Shown one piece after another: positions 1-11,600 of a stretch of 64,000 nt of DNA. The translations under genes were made by a program, and so were the position numbers. The first letter of the stretch is position 1; each line of letters begins with the position of its first letter. The stretch is from Albula goreensis (Eukaryota > Chordata > Actinopteri > Albuliformes > Albulidae). The stretch is taken from positions 11,827,141 through 11,891,140 of the forward strand of contig CM040763.1 in the NCBI GenBank assembly GCA_022829145.1. The letters are read 5' to 3'. The notes beneath the pieces are model-generated. The model saw only the letters and a program-made list of their open reading frames with translations, searched no databases and had not been told where the DNA came from.

Positions 1-44
1 CAGCACACATTAGTAACGTTAAAACCGACTAACTAACTAATAAT

Positions 45-452
45 TCAGTTACCCGAGGTTGGCGAGGGAGATGACATGGCCTCCAGGATCGCCATAGCTG
101 AATTGGACAAAACGCTACCCTCTGTTGTTGATGCTGGTCTAGTATTGCCCAGGACAGAATCCATAAGACTGAACCATTTCCCCCCTTTTCGGGACGGACC
201 GCCTTGGCTGTTGTGGTCCTTGAGTTTCCTGTATTCCTGTTTTAGTTTCTTAACTTTTTCCCGGCACTGCTTTGCACTGCGAAGAAATCCCATCGTGGCC
301 AGCTGGGAAGATATCCGCAAAAATACCTTTTCGTTCCTCACAGACGACTCGAGTTCTTTTTGGACGGTGGAATCCGCCCAAATTGATAGCATTGCCTGAA
401 TCTCCTCAGGAGTCCATGGCTGTGTACTGTCGTAAACTCTCAAAGAGTCCAT
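45..452 (-). CDS. Myb/SANT-like (trihelix/MADF-like) DNA-binding domain protein
   Basis: Nearly the whole predicted protein is one Myb/SANT-like domain (Pfam Myb_DNA-bind_4 type). It shows PWTPEEIQAMLSIWAD, then VRNEKVF, QCREKVKKLKQEYRKLKD and KWFSLMDSVLG, with the three spaced tryptophans and the QCRxKxKxLKxxY helix typical of the family. Such proteins bind DNA, and many derive from transposons. I chose the ATG at 452 (135 aa) because a perfect CRE lies only 18 bp upstream of the longer start at 572 (175 aa). The stop is at 45-47. A GTAACT donor-like sequence just before the stop means it could splice to an exon beyond the window. It is a paralogue of the gene at 2209-3927. The precise role is unknown. 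Confidence 0.7.
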   Translation of the reverse strand: MDSLRVYDSTQPWTPEEIQAMLSIWADSTVQKELESSVRNEKVFLRISSQLATMGFLRSAKQCREKVKKLKQEYRKLKDHNSQGGPSRKGGKWFSLMDSVLGNTRPASTTEGSVLSNSAMAILEAMSSPSPTSGN

Positions 453-589
453 CGTGAGCGACCGACTCTGAGGGTCACCTGTAGCCAGCCTACTGACAAT
501 AGTTATCCTTGCTTTGCGCCTGATTGCTAAGCAGCTAACATTAGCTGCAGTACTCGGTTTCTTGCTTCCCAAGCACCATTGCTTTATCC

Positions 590-597
590 TGACGTCA
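590..597. promoter_or_regulatory. Perfect CRE (TGACGTCA)
   Basis: The palindromic cAMP-response element TGACGTCA lies just upstream (minus strand) of the Myb/SANT-like gene at 45-452, a typical promoter-proximal position. This supports transcription starting between it and the ATG at 452. Confidence 0.6.
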
Positions 598-2208
598 CCA
601 CGCTGTAAACTGATTCCAGACAGGGCTCCTTCTCAGGCACGGTCAATTTTAATGTCTGTGTTTTATGATTTTGTTGAAAACGAAATATCAGCCGCACACT
701 TTAAGCGAATAGTAATAAAGCAACGTGCAAATGTGTAGTATATTTATTCTGTATGAAATTATAATTACAAAATGATCATCTTCCGTTATGTTTCACGCGT
801 GGTAAGTGATCAATATAGCTCTTGTTAAAGCACTATTACTGCAACTAAAGAAGTCACCCATACAATGAATCTCAAGTTTGATCACATCCTTAAGTTTTTC
901 TTTTCTGTTTATTTATTTTTTATATATTTTACTGTGATTTACAGCCTGACCTAAAAAGAAATAATATGGCCATGATAACATAAATAAAGATATTCATAGA
1001 TATATACAATTAGATGGCAAATAAGGTAGATAGGTAGCAGTGAGGGTGCCACCAATGGTTTTCAGAATACCAACAAGTGCATGCAATGTTACACTGCATA
1101 TACAAACTACTGAACTGGAGTATGAAGAATAAATACAAGAGGTTGCCATACATGGCAGCACAGCACACTCCAAAAATAAAGACAAATCTTCGAATGAACT
1201 GCAGAAATGCAGAATGTCAGGCACAATTTGTGGTAAATGTCAAACAGAATCCTATAAACCTGAGCTGATCAGTAACAGGGCCCAAGTTTCATGAAAATGT
1301 GTCAGAACAACCAGGTCTGCAGATGCTTTGAAGTTTTTTGGTGTGTCAGAGATACTTAAAAGTTCAGTGATGTTTCTCAAGATACTCTTCCTCCATAGTT
1401 TACTCTAAATGCCCACAAACTTTACCTGCAGTGGAAGCATGCTTCTGAATGTCTCTTTTAAGTTACTTAAAGGGCAGAATGCCTAGATCTACAGTTTCCC
1501 ATAGGTCATAAAGACATATTCTGAACTTATACATGCTAGGTCTAACATACAAGCAAACAATTATATTATACAATTTAATGTATTACCAGGAAATGCAATA
1601 GGAATTACTGCTTACTTCAGCAGTATGTGACACTCATACTGTCCTAGAATGCCCTATATTTTTTAATCCAAAGTTTAATGCACAATTACTTTTTGTGTCT
1701 TCAATTTTAATGGAGAGCAATCATGTATATGGATGAAAAAGTAAGGCTAACTCAGAATAGCATTGCCTTAATATTTTTGATCATCTTAGATTTAATGAAG
1801 ACACCAGTGTGGGAAGATACCAACTTTAGTGTCACCTAGAGGGAGCCTTCTCATCACTCACCAGCAACCCCTACTGGTAAGTTGGGTACCCCTAGTTTGC
1901 TTGTTCACTGTATAAATCAAATTGAATGCTCATATTGGTTGAAAATGTAATAAAAACCACACTGTATCCTCTTAAATCGATTTGAAATGTATGCATTTTT
2001 AATATAAAAATAGCAGTGACCAGGTAAGGGGTGTTGGAGATTCCATTAGCTTTTTGACTAATGGACAAACACATATATTCATATCAAATTATTTTCTACT
2101 ATTAGATTTTGTTTCTTTCCTAAGAAAACTATTAAAATGTTGGAATAAAATGGCAATGACAATTAACACTAGAAAGTGTTGGTAAACTTCCCAGCAGCAA
2201 CATGAGTC
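598..2208. other. Spacer between the two Myb/SANT-like genes
   Basis: AT-rich. It should contain the 3' UTR of the two-exon gene, but I could not choose a polyadenylation signal. Only short chance open frames are present. Confidence 0.6.
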
Positions 2209-3927
2209 TCACTGATCTGTAACTGTAGAGGCAGTGAAGAGCTCAGTGGCTTCCTTTCCTGACAAGCCACCTGAATATGCAGATGAGGGTCCAGCACTGG
2301 GCAAGGCAGACCCTCCTCTTGCCTGATGTGGATGTTGTGATAATGTGGAGGACACACCCATCACCTTCATGGTTAGGAGCTGATTGGTCCACTCCTGCCT
2401 CTCCAATAACTGCACAATCCTTTCCTGGACACTGGCAGTGACAGCAGTCTGAGCTCTGATACTCTTTGCCAGGTCACTTACACACCTGTTGCTGCGGGTT
2501 ACTGCTCTAACAAGTGTCCGCTGGATGCTGTTGTTTTCAGCCATCAGGCGACACTGCTCTTGCTGAGCTGCCAGAAGGTCCTGCTGCACAGTGATCACTG
2601 CAGCCTCTTGTGTTGTGCTGTGAGCTTGGCTTTCCTCGTATCGCATGCGGACGGGTCCCATACCTATGGGAGCAGAACCTGTCCTCTGCTGGTCAAAAAC
2701 AGACTCCTTGGTCTCAGTTTTTATGTGCTTTCTGTCTCTAGTGTTCTCTTCATGAGATTCTGTGACAAAATGCACAAAAAAACATCACATACTTATTTTA
2801 ATTTTTGTGTGTATTGCATGTTACACTTTACAGAGACCAATTACTACAAATACTAACCTATTCCATACTGGTCTTCTGTGTGTTTACAGACGTGTATCCG
2901 CTAACACTAGTTCATGCAAGTATTTGGCTATATTCTGTTTAAAGAGCCCACACACACTACTGGTGTTTTTGCTAGTTGGAGTGTTCCAAATGTAATGATT
3001 TCGATACCAAATTGCATACCTGTGTAGCATATTCGTAAGTCTTTTTGGAGAGGATGATCAAAATATACTTAAGTAAAGCTTGTGCTTTTGTACAACATAC
3101 AAATGAAGCAAAAACGCAGAAAATAAGCTCTGCCAGTACAATGTCATGGACAGCAACCTGGTGGCTTGCTGCTCTGAGAGTTTGCAACACTCAGTGACCA
3201 GAACAAAGCTACATTTCTGAATTAACTGACCTGGTACAGGAGAGTGGTGTAGAATTTCTTCCATCTCCTCATCACTCTGTGGCAATGCTTGGAAATCTGT
3301 CCTTGCCTGACTTTCCCAACGTGCAGATGTTGCTAAAGACGGACCATGTCTTCCTTGTAGCGCACGTCTGCGAAGCGCAGATTGCTTGGCTCTCAGTAAC
3401 ATTCGCCGCCGTTGATTACTCCATCGTTTCATGGCCTGGTGCACTGTCCTCCTGTACCCATTTTGCACAGACGGAACAGTGCCGACCAGAGCCCTCTCGG
3501 AACCTATCTGGGCCTCGTTCTCAAATTGAACGTCGTTTCCCATACCAGTGTCCGGGTCGTAATACGTGACGTCACACTCAAAGTTGGCTCCTGGTCTGTG
3601 TCCAAGGACAGAATCCATGGTGACATACCACTCGGCATCAATTTTCCTGTTCTGGTCTTTGAACTTTTTGTACTGTTGTTTGAGCTTTTTTATTTTTTCA
3701 CGACACTGTTTAATACTGCGGTGAATACCGACAGCTGCCAATTCAGACGTGATCCTGCTGTAAACTCTTTCATTTCTTACTGTTGATTCCAGCTCTTGCT
3801 GGATACTCGAATCTGCCCAAAGAGTTAAAAGTACCTGGGCCTCGTATGAAGACCAGTGAGTTTTCTCTTTGGTGCAATCAGCGTCTGCAGCCATTGTCCT
3901 CCTGCCTGGTTTCCTTCTTCTCCACAC
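2209..3927 (-). CDS. Two-exon Myb/SANT-like domain protein with C-terminal coiled coil
   Basis: Exon A 3927-3231 and exon B 2759-2209 join through a 471-nt intron (GTCAGT donor, TTTGTCACAG acceptor) with the frame kept, giving 415 aa, or 404 aa from the second ATG at 3894. The N-terminal domain (HWSSYEAQVLLTLWAD, RNERVY, QCREKIKKLKQQYKKFKD, EWYVTMDSVLG) is clearly paralogous to the gene at 45-452. It is followed by an acidic linker, an arginine-rich stretch (RRRMLLRAKQSALRRRALQG) and, in exon B, a Leu/Gln-rich helical region (QQDLLAAQQEQCRLMAENNS) likely to dimerise. This layout is common in fish genes of unknown function that resemble transposon-derived DNA-binding proteins. Function is inferred only as nuclear and DNA-binding. 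Confidence 0.78.
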
Positions 3928-3959
3928 AGCCTCGCTGTTGACTTAAGCAACGTCATTAC

Positions 3960-4040
3960 GCAATTCCCTAACTCCGCCCCCTGGCCTGCTTTACAACGGG
4001 GCCAGCACCAGATAGGTTATCGGGCTAGCTCACGATTGGT
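3960..4040 (-). promoter_or_regulatory. Promoter-like elements upstream of the two-exon Myb/SANT-like gene
   Basis: A GC box (AGGGGGCGGAGT on minus, 3971-3982) and a CCAAT box (4035-4039 on minus) lie 45-110 bp upstream of the first ATG at 3927. This is a typical TATA-less arrangement. Confidence 0.5.
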
Positions 4041-6840
4041 TCTCCCTCGGTTTAACTGGAAAATAACGTGCTGCTAAACCAGACAGAAGCGCAAGTGAGT
4101 GCGGAAGCCTGGTGTAAGGCTCATAATTTAACAAAGGAAAAACCGCTTATCCATGAGCACTATTGTGTTAAGAGTGTTTTCTATGAAAATTAGAAAAGAT
4201 TTGTTTTACACCATAGCCTAACTCTCAGATTCTACCCAGAATGCAGGATTATGTTATTATTTTAGGGCGTGGTGCTGCACAGATTCAAATTCACTAATCT
4301 CCGTTCAATGCAGATTGACCACTGTAGCTGACATGGCAACAATTTTCTTGTCACTGGTGCAGATTCTAGAGCAATGATCTAGTCAACATATTTATTTTTG
4401 TCTAATTTCATACAGAATACAGAAGACATTTAAACATCACCCCTCGTTTTTTCTCACAATTTGAAATGTGAGAAAAAGTCATATTTATATGCACAGTTAG
4501 CATGTTCAGGACTTGATGCCATAAAATGCATCCCAGCACAAAGACTGACATTTTATCAGAATGTGCCTCGTAGCAATAAGAACATGTTATTGGTATGGAC
4601 AAATGTGTACTGAGAAACATTTGATGTCATCATACTGCATAATTAGACATAGACAGAAGTTGGATTCTACATATTCAGTCCTTAAAGCAAAGAGAAATGG
4701 CCCAATATAGGAGCTCTAAACACTGAAACCTATAAGATGTGGATAGAAACCACAAAATGAAAATGAACCAGAATTAAGCAAAATTACTTTTTCTATGCTG
4801 ATAGCATTTCTTTTTGCAGACAATCCCAGTGATGACTTCAGGTCAGTGTTTAAAACAACATTGAAAAGGAAAGTTGCTATTTGCTCTGTATGAGTTATTA
4901 AGATTCAGAATCATATTTTCAGTGGAAGCTACCTAGGTTCAAAGGAGTTCAAAGAAGGATTTGTAAAGAGTATCAATGTGTTTGCCCTCTCTACATCAGT
5001 AATTTAGGATACAACCTTGAAAATGTAGGTTAAAGTATAACAAATCCATATTTTAGGGAAAAAATGAAGTATTACCAGTATGGTCAGACAGTCATATTCC
5101 TCATTAAGACCACAAGGGAGCAGCATCTGTGTACATTAGGTCATTATATAGTTTGCCGGAGTGCCTTTTAAAAACCTTTCATGAAAAAAAGTTCATAAAA
5201 AACAAATGTAATCAATCTGATTATTAATTTAGTACATTATTAACAATTATTATTTTACAGCAAATAATGAAATAATAAAACAGCAAAGATGGGAAATGAT
5301 TGGTGATCATTTGTAAATGCAGTTAGCACATTATCCACAAGAGGTCATTACAGTACCAAAAGTACACTCCTGAAGCTACTCATCAGAGAGCATTTAGTAC
5401 AAACACGGTGGACTACTGATGTACATTGCTATTATTTGCGATATGGCAATAATCTAAAAATAAATAGGTTTATGATTATTATTAAATAGGTTTATGAAGT
5501 ATCACGAAAATGAATATTAGCGGTTATTATTTTGTCTGTGTACATTAAACTCGCAGTTCATTTTGAAACATCCTACGTTTTTGTACCACTATTGGTCTTG
5601 CACTTAAGATCTGCAAGCTTGATCTTAAGACTGAAGAATTGGAGTGAGTAGGACAGTACATCCATCTATGGTAGAGCTAACTCCACATCATGCATTATTT
5701 CATTACATAGCATGTAGATGCATTATTGAATATCACATTCCTTCCACATTACATTAGAACATTCATGTCAAATTAAAATCAGTCCAAAGTGTACATTTTT
5801 GGAAGGAAAATAAACCCACCAAATGAATACATTTTATTTCATTCATTGTGTCTATTTCATCAATGCAGGTCATTATGTTTTGTGTAAAAATAATTACATC
5901 CGTGCTTTATAATGTGTAGTATTTTAAAATCTAAAGCTGTGAACAGAGCTTGTGGGAGGAATAGCTAAGGTGTAGAATTGCATAAAGCATGATATAGTTA
6001 GCATTCTAAGGTTTATCTATACTGTACTTTAGTCATGCAAATTATGCATTAATGAATTCTCTTTGAAGGTTGGCTAAGAGTTGCCAGGAGAGCCAGTGGT
6101 TATATAATAATACAATAGAGCTGACCATTGCCAATAAAGAATGCTGTCGCCTGATTGGGGTGTTTGGCTTATTTAGCAACTAAAACAGTATATTTTATGG
6201 GGTAGATTTCAGCTGCTTATGGTAATGTAAAATATAGGGAGGGGAATTGTGAATATTATCTAACAAGTCATTTTACTGAATGCATGTGACTGATGCAGTT
6301 CAGTGCTTTGAAGAGTTGATAGAGATGCCCATATGAGTCTGAATGAGCTGTCTATAGCCTTTTTATCCTGTAGATAAGCAGTTTCTGGTTCCTGGTCCTC
6401 TCATTGCATTCCATTGTGAAACTCACCATCTGTGTAGACAATTATCATCTCTGGTTTCTTCTTGCCTCATATACCCCAAGACTGTTTCCTCTGCATCAAC
6501 CATTTGATACAAATATCTTCTATATCTTCAACAGCACATTTGATCAAGTATACTTCATATCATTTATTGAGATTATTAAATCAATTCATCGAAACCTAGC
6601 ATATTTTATACAAAGAATGTTTCTGATTTCATGACAACTAAAATAAAACTGAAATTGTTTAAAGCATGTAGCTTTCACTTAAAAATATAAACAGTTTCAG
6701 TGAATTGCTAGCACCATTTAAATAATGCTGAAAAGTGATTAATGTTTTGTATTTTACCTACAATGAAGGTCTCACCTTTTAATAAGAAAATGTAAAGGAT
6801 TTAGAATAGCAGTAAATTGTTGTGAATAGGCCCCAAAGCA
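4041..6840. other. Intergenic spacer between the Myb/SANT-like gene and lef1
   Basis: About 2.8 kb of AT-rich DNA. No gene, RNA or obvious repeat was recognised; lef1 and its neighbour lie in the same orientation. Confidence 0.6.
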
Positions 6841-7389
6841 TTTTTGTATACTGCTGATTTATTTGAAGTCTACAGGCTTCACACAGAGGTACAGTACAAT
6901 TAATTACATGTCGGTACTCTGTACAGACTGGTATTCATGGTTATTTTTAGAAATTTGCTCATCTGTCCTATACATGACTTCTTGCATTACATTTTTACTT
7001 GCAAATTGAGATTTTAGCAATAAGCAACTGTGGCAGACCTGTACAACCTGTTTCTTGTGATCCTGCGTCCATCCTGTTTAATATACTCCCTGTATATGCC
7101 AACAGTAGTTCCAGTAGCTCACTCATTTAATATCTGACCACATTAAATACTTGCCATTACAATTAAAGTGAAGTCATTCAGGATTTTAGAGAATAATTAA
7201 GTCAATGGTTTGGTTGATTAAAAAAAAATACATGATGTACGTTCATCCAGAACTCATGGAAATGGTTTTGATTTCGTGTTCCCCTTTGATGACAAGATAC
7301 GTGGATCCACCACACATACACAAAGACACCACACGTACACATACACAAAGACACCACACATACACAGAACCTCAAGGAGAAAGTTGAAT

Positions 7390-8536
7390 CAGTCAATGCT
7401 GGCTTTTTATTTTTGTAAAAAACATGTTTAAACACATTGAAAATGTAACTACTTGGAAGCAAAGTGCTGTACCAAGCTGACAGTAATTTAAAATAAAACG
7501 AGAAAAAACTGCATTTGTTAATACTAAAAATCAATGACGTATTACAGAAATGCTTGCATGGAATTGAAATGGCATAAGACCACACTATTAGCTACCAAAA
7601 CAGAAGACAAATACATTGCAATAAAAGAAAGACTGTCAAGTGCTGAGATAAATATATATATTTTTTCCATTTGTCCATTTAGAACAAGAAAATATAGGCT
7701 TCAGAGCACCTACTCTTGTGACTTTGTCCTTATATTGTTTGTAAAAATATCAAGAAAAGTAAGTGACATGTCCTGACCTTGTTTTATAAAGTACACACAT
7801 TGGGATCTATTATACATCTGACAAAGACTGAGAGGTCACTATTTGTTACAAATAGTTATCAAAAGAAGCCTGCTTAATTTTTTACTCATTTCTACAAGAC
7901 GCTTCAACAGGAAAAGACAAAAATGTTTTTCCTGTCTCCAAAGCTTATTTCAGATTCATATATATAAAAATAAAAATTGAAATGAAATAAAAAAAAAAAC
8001 CACCACAACATATACACCAAGGGGAAAAACAGTTTAAAATATAAAAGCATTCAAAATAATCATGTCCCCAAAATGAAAGTTAACAAACATTGAACATTTT
8101 TGCACTGCCTTGCCATTTCAAAAATAGTTTTAAACAGCCATGTTTTTTTTGCTTGACAATGTGTGTTCCCTTAGGTGCTCCATGCGTCAGGTTACGAATG
8201 GGCACCGTTTCCTGGATGTAGTTAGAACAGGGAAAGGGGGTCGAGTGCAGAACAAAAGAACAGAAGTACCAGAAATAATGTAGGAACGGCTGTGTGGAAG
8301 GTGCATGGCTCAGACTGGGACTGTGCTCTTTCAGGCCAGTGAGTAATGTCTGATTGCGAACAGAAAACTCATGACTTTGTCTGATTTGTGAATGTGGTGT
8401 TCATGTGAAGGTCTTTACAGGTGTGATTGTCTTTACAATTCACTGTCTCTGAATGGCTGCAGGTGCGAGGACTCGGCAAGAACTGGGGGTGCGGAGGGGG
8501 TCCCTCGGGGGCCAGGTGAAGGGGGTGGCTGTAGAA
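7390..8536 (-). other. lef1: lef1 3' UTR (estimated extent)
   Basis: AT-rich sequence after the B-tail stop codon. Minus-strand AATAAA signals occur at 7411-7406 and again at 6863-6858, so the 3' UTR is probably about 1.15 kb, possibly 1.7 kb. The true cleavage site cannot be read from sequence alone. A GTAAAGACAATCAC-type segment near 8430 may be conserved among LEF1 3' UTRs (from memory). Confidence 0.55.
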
Positions 8537-8616
8537 TTAGTAGGCTTCCATCTTTAAAATGGGGCCCATAGCTGCTGCCTTTGCTTTGCATGGGGAGTAA
8601 GTATTTCGTTTTCCTC
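8537..8616 (-). CDS. lef1: lef1 exon 12 coding part, alternative 'B' C-terminal tail
   Basis: After the acceptor (...CTCACAG at 8617), and read in phase 1 directly from exon 10, it codes [15 protein letters not shown], then [11 protein letters not shown] and TAA at 8539-8537. This matches the LEF1/TCF7 B tail (GGKR...CKAKAA...MEAC in LEF1). It lacks the CRARF/C-clamp of E-tail TCF isoforms. It is translated only when exon 11 is skipped. Confidence 0.93.
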
Positions 8617-11600
8617 CTGTGAGTGTGAGAGAGAGAGACAGAGAGAGAGAGAGAATGAGAGAATCACATCATTGTTAATAGCCAAAATCAGACACCAGAT
8701 GGGCCATATTGATGTTCAGTGAGCAACATTCTCGATTCAAAGCATTACAAACAAGTATAATCAGGTAATGCAAACATAGGTTTCAGGTAAAATGATCACA
8801 GAGAACCTCCATTATAGTTATAAAAAGTTATATAAACTTATGAACCATCTCTTGCTTTCATACTTACAGAACCTGAGATATAAAAACAGTTCCAAACTAC
8901 AACCTACCCTTCAAACCAAAGCAGTGTCATGACTTTTTTTTTCCTCAACCCAAAATAAGGTGGTTAAACAATGAAAGAGCAGCAGCGCATCTCATCATAA
9001 AACCATTATCATAAAATTCACACTTTCATTTCAACTCTTTCTTTTGTTCCAACACTGCACTTTTGTTACTACATAAATGGCAGTTCATAGATGTAGCTGC
9101 TGCTACGATTGCATCCTTTAGGTGGCACCCTATCTTCTCTTTTGGAAGCAAGTATCATGCACAAAGAAAAGGATTTTGGGATATCACTTTGGTAACAGGT
9201 CTGCAGCAATGCTGTGTTGAGAATATTCAAGGACATAAATAGCCCCTGCATTAGCAAGGCTTTCGGGGGCACCCTTAAATTGGGTGGTAAGCCATGATCT
9301 AAATGGAAGAATCAAAGAAAGAACTTAGGGATCATCAGGTCAATCACAACTCAATTTGTGTTCATTCAGACATAGAGGAATTCCTATTTTCTCAGTCTGA
9401 CTTTAATGACTACTCAATAGATAAAACAGACATGAGAGGGCAAAGAACAGACCTGGAAGCTTTTGGTCACACACATGGTTCGATATCACATTCAGTACTG
9501 TCATTCAGCTCACAGGTAGAGACCTAGGGTATGATTTTCAGCTTTGAATGAGCACAAAACCAAACTACATAGCTACACCAACAGCCCAGCATACATGAAC
9601 CAGAACCAAACGACTGTTTTTCCCACTCGTGAACAATGCAGATAGGCACAGGGTTCAGGTTTGTGCTTGACTCATGAAAACATGGGCCTTCGACATGCTG
9701 CAGAGATCATAAGAAAGGACAGTTATATAGCTGTGATCTAAATGCTGTAGAGTCTGAGGTGGAGAAATGGGTTCTGTGTTTTAGATTTAATCTGAACAAA
9801 GAATGGGGAACTGTTGTAAACTACCACAAAGCAAGAGACTTAACACAAATACTCATTCTCTGTCCCCTGGTAAAGGGCATGCAATAAATACATGTGTACA
9901 GTATCACAAATCCACACAAGTTTCTGAAGCTGTTGAGAAAAATGTTGAAACTGATTTTTAACATGGATTTTTACTAATCCATGGTGAAAATAAAATTTGA
10001 CCTAATGCCTAAACATGGCTGTAAAATTAAATGAGGGGGGAGAAAAAAGAAAAAAAAACTTTGCAGTAGTTCAACAGAAAAGTTGTGAAGAGGTAAGAAA
10101 CAGATTGCCTTAATGATCTATTCTGCATTGAATGCAATATAAAGCTTCAGTTAATGAGCTGAGCCAAGTTCTTTTAACACACTGGGAATGAAATGGAATA
10201 CTTTAATACTTTATCAAAGTCAAGAGCGAAGATTACAGCTATGACTATGAGAGAGCATCAGACTGGCCTTCACAATATGACATTATATTGATGTAATTAA
10301 GGCAGCAGCATACACAAGATTGTAGAGGAGTGCTTTTCATGCGCGCCGTCGGTTGGGGGTCTGATTTGCGAACGCCTCGCTTGGGGCCTGGAGCCTTGGC
10401 CCTAATGCTGTTGCCTGAGGGCCCCCTCCCCGCCCCCGCCCCTGCCCAGACGGCTTTACCACATGTGGATGAAAGAAACGGAGGCTGGGGCTCTCTTTCC
10501 CTGGGAGGGCTGACCCTGGGCCGGGGAAAAAACAGGGCTGGGGCGGGCCGGCAAGAGCACCCTGTCGCTTTTATTTACCTCCTCTCCCTCTTTTCATCCC
10601 AGGATTTCAAAGCCCCTGCTCCGAGCGGCTCTTCCTGGGAAGGTTTTTCCTTTCGGCCTCAGATGAAAAACAGTGAGCTTCCTGTCAGGGAAAGAAGACC
10701 GGGGGGTGCCGGACCCGGGCCTTTTCGCAGCCCTCGCCTGACACAAACGCCGGGATTCAAGAGCTACTCCCCATTAGCGCTCAGGAATGTCGAGCTGGAC
10801 GCGCAGGAAATGAAACGCTCTTCTGTTTCAAGGGCAGGCTTCTCCCGGCGTGGGCGGCGAGGCCCTCTTTGAAGTGTGGGAGGTTAAGATAACTGGCACG
10901 GCCCCGCGTCTCCCCCGATCGCAGCCTTCACCTCGCCGGCGAAAAATCAAAGCGCCGCCAGCTGAACTGCTCCCCACCTGCCCCCTCCCCCCATGTCCCC
11001 ACTCCCCCCGCAGACTCCCAAACCTGCCCTCCATGCCCTCCCACCCCCAGCCCTGACCCCGCCCCCACCCTCTTCCTCACTCTCCCACCCCCACACTCTC
11101 CCTCTATGCCCCCTTTCTCCCTCTTCAGTGGTAAACAATGCTTTCAGAAAGTTGGCTTTGCTGCACGTGGGCAAATACTAAAAGGAAAAAAGCTAAACGT
11201 AGGATGGAGAACTGGCTGCTCAAACTGTAACTGTTACTACATTAAAAATAGTACTTGTGTGTGCACCATATGCCAGTTTAAATTCCAAGTTTTATAATCA
11301 AATATGTGGCTTATGATACAAATAAAATATGACAATGCAGAAAACTAATCACTCACACGCCAGGTATAATTTACCTATTATTATTAGCTGGGTAAATTCC
11401 TGAATCTTACTAGTTCTAGTCTGCCAAGGTTTAAGGTTATTTTAAATGTTAAGACTAGTTGATTACATATAGAATAATTAATTGTCAATGAGTTAGCAGC
11501 TCAAAATGCAAAAATGTTGTCATTGAATTGAATTGGTTATATTATCTGATCATTGCTATAAACAATAATGATGTTTCTGCTTCTGCACTAAATTTGGGTG

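Noticed and set aside
9069-9110. AGCAGCAGCTACATCTA on minus, resembling the end of a LEF1 TAAYI exon
   Set aside because: It has no acceptor, an in-frame stop just before it, and the true exon is at 17740-17780.
10330-10872. 180-codon open frame on plus
   Set aside because: It lies in a GC-rich island where stops are rare, with low-complexity Pro/Gly/Ala/Leu composition and no domain.
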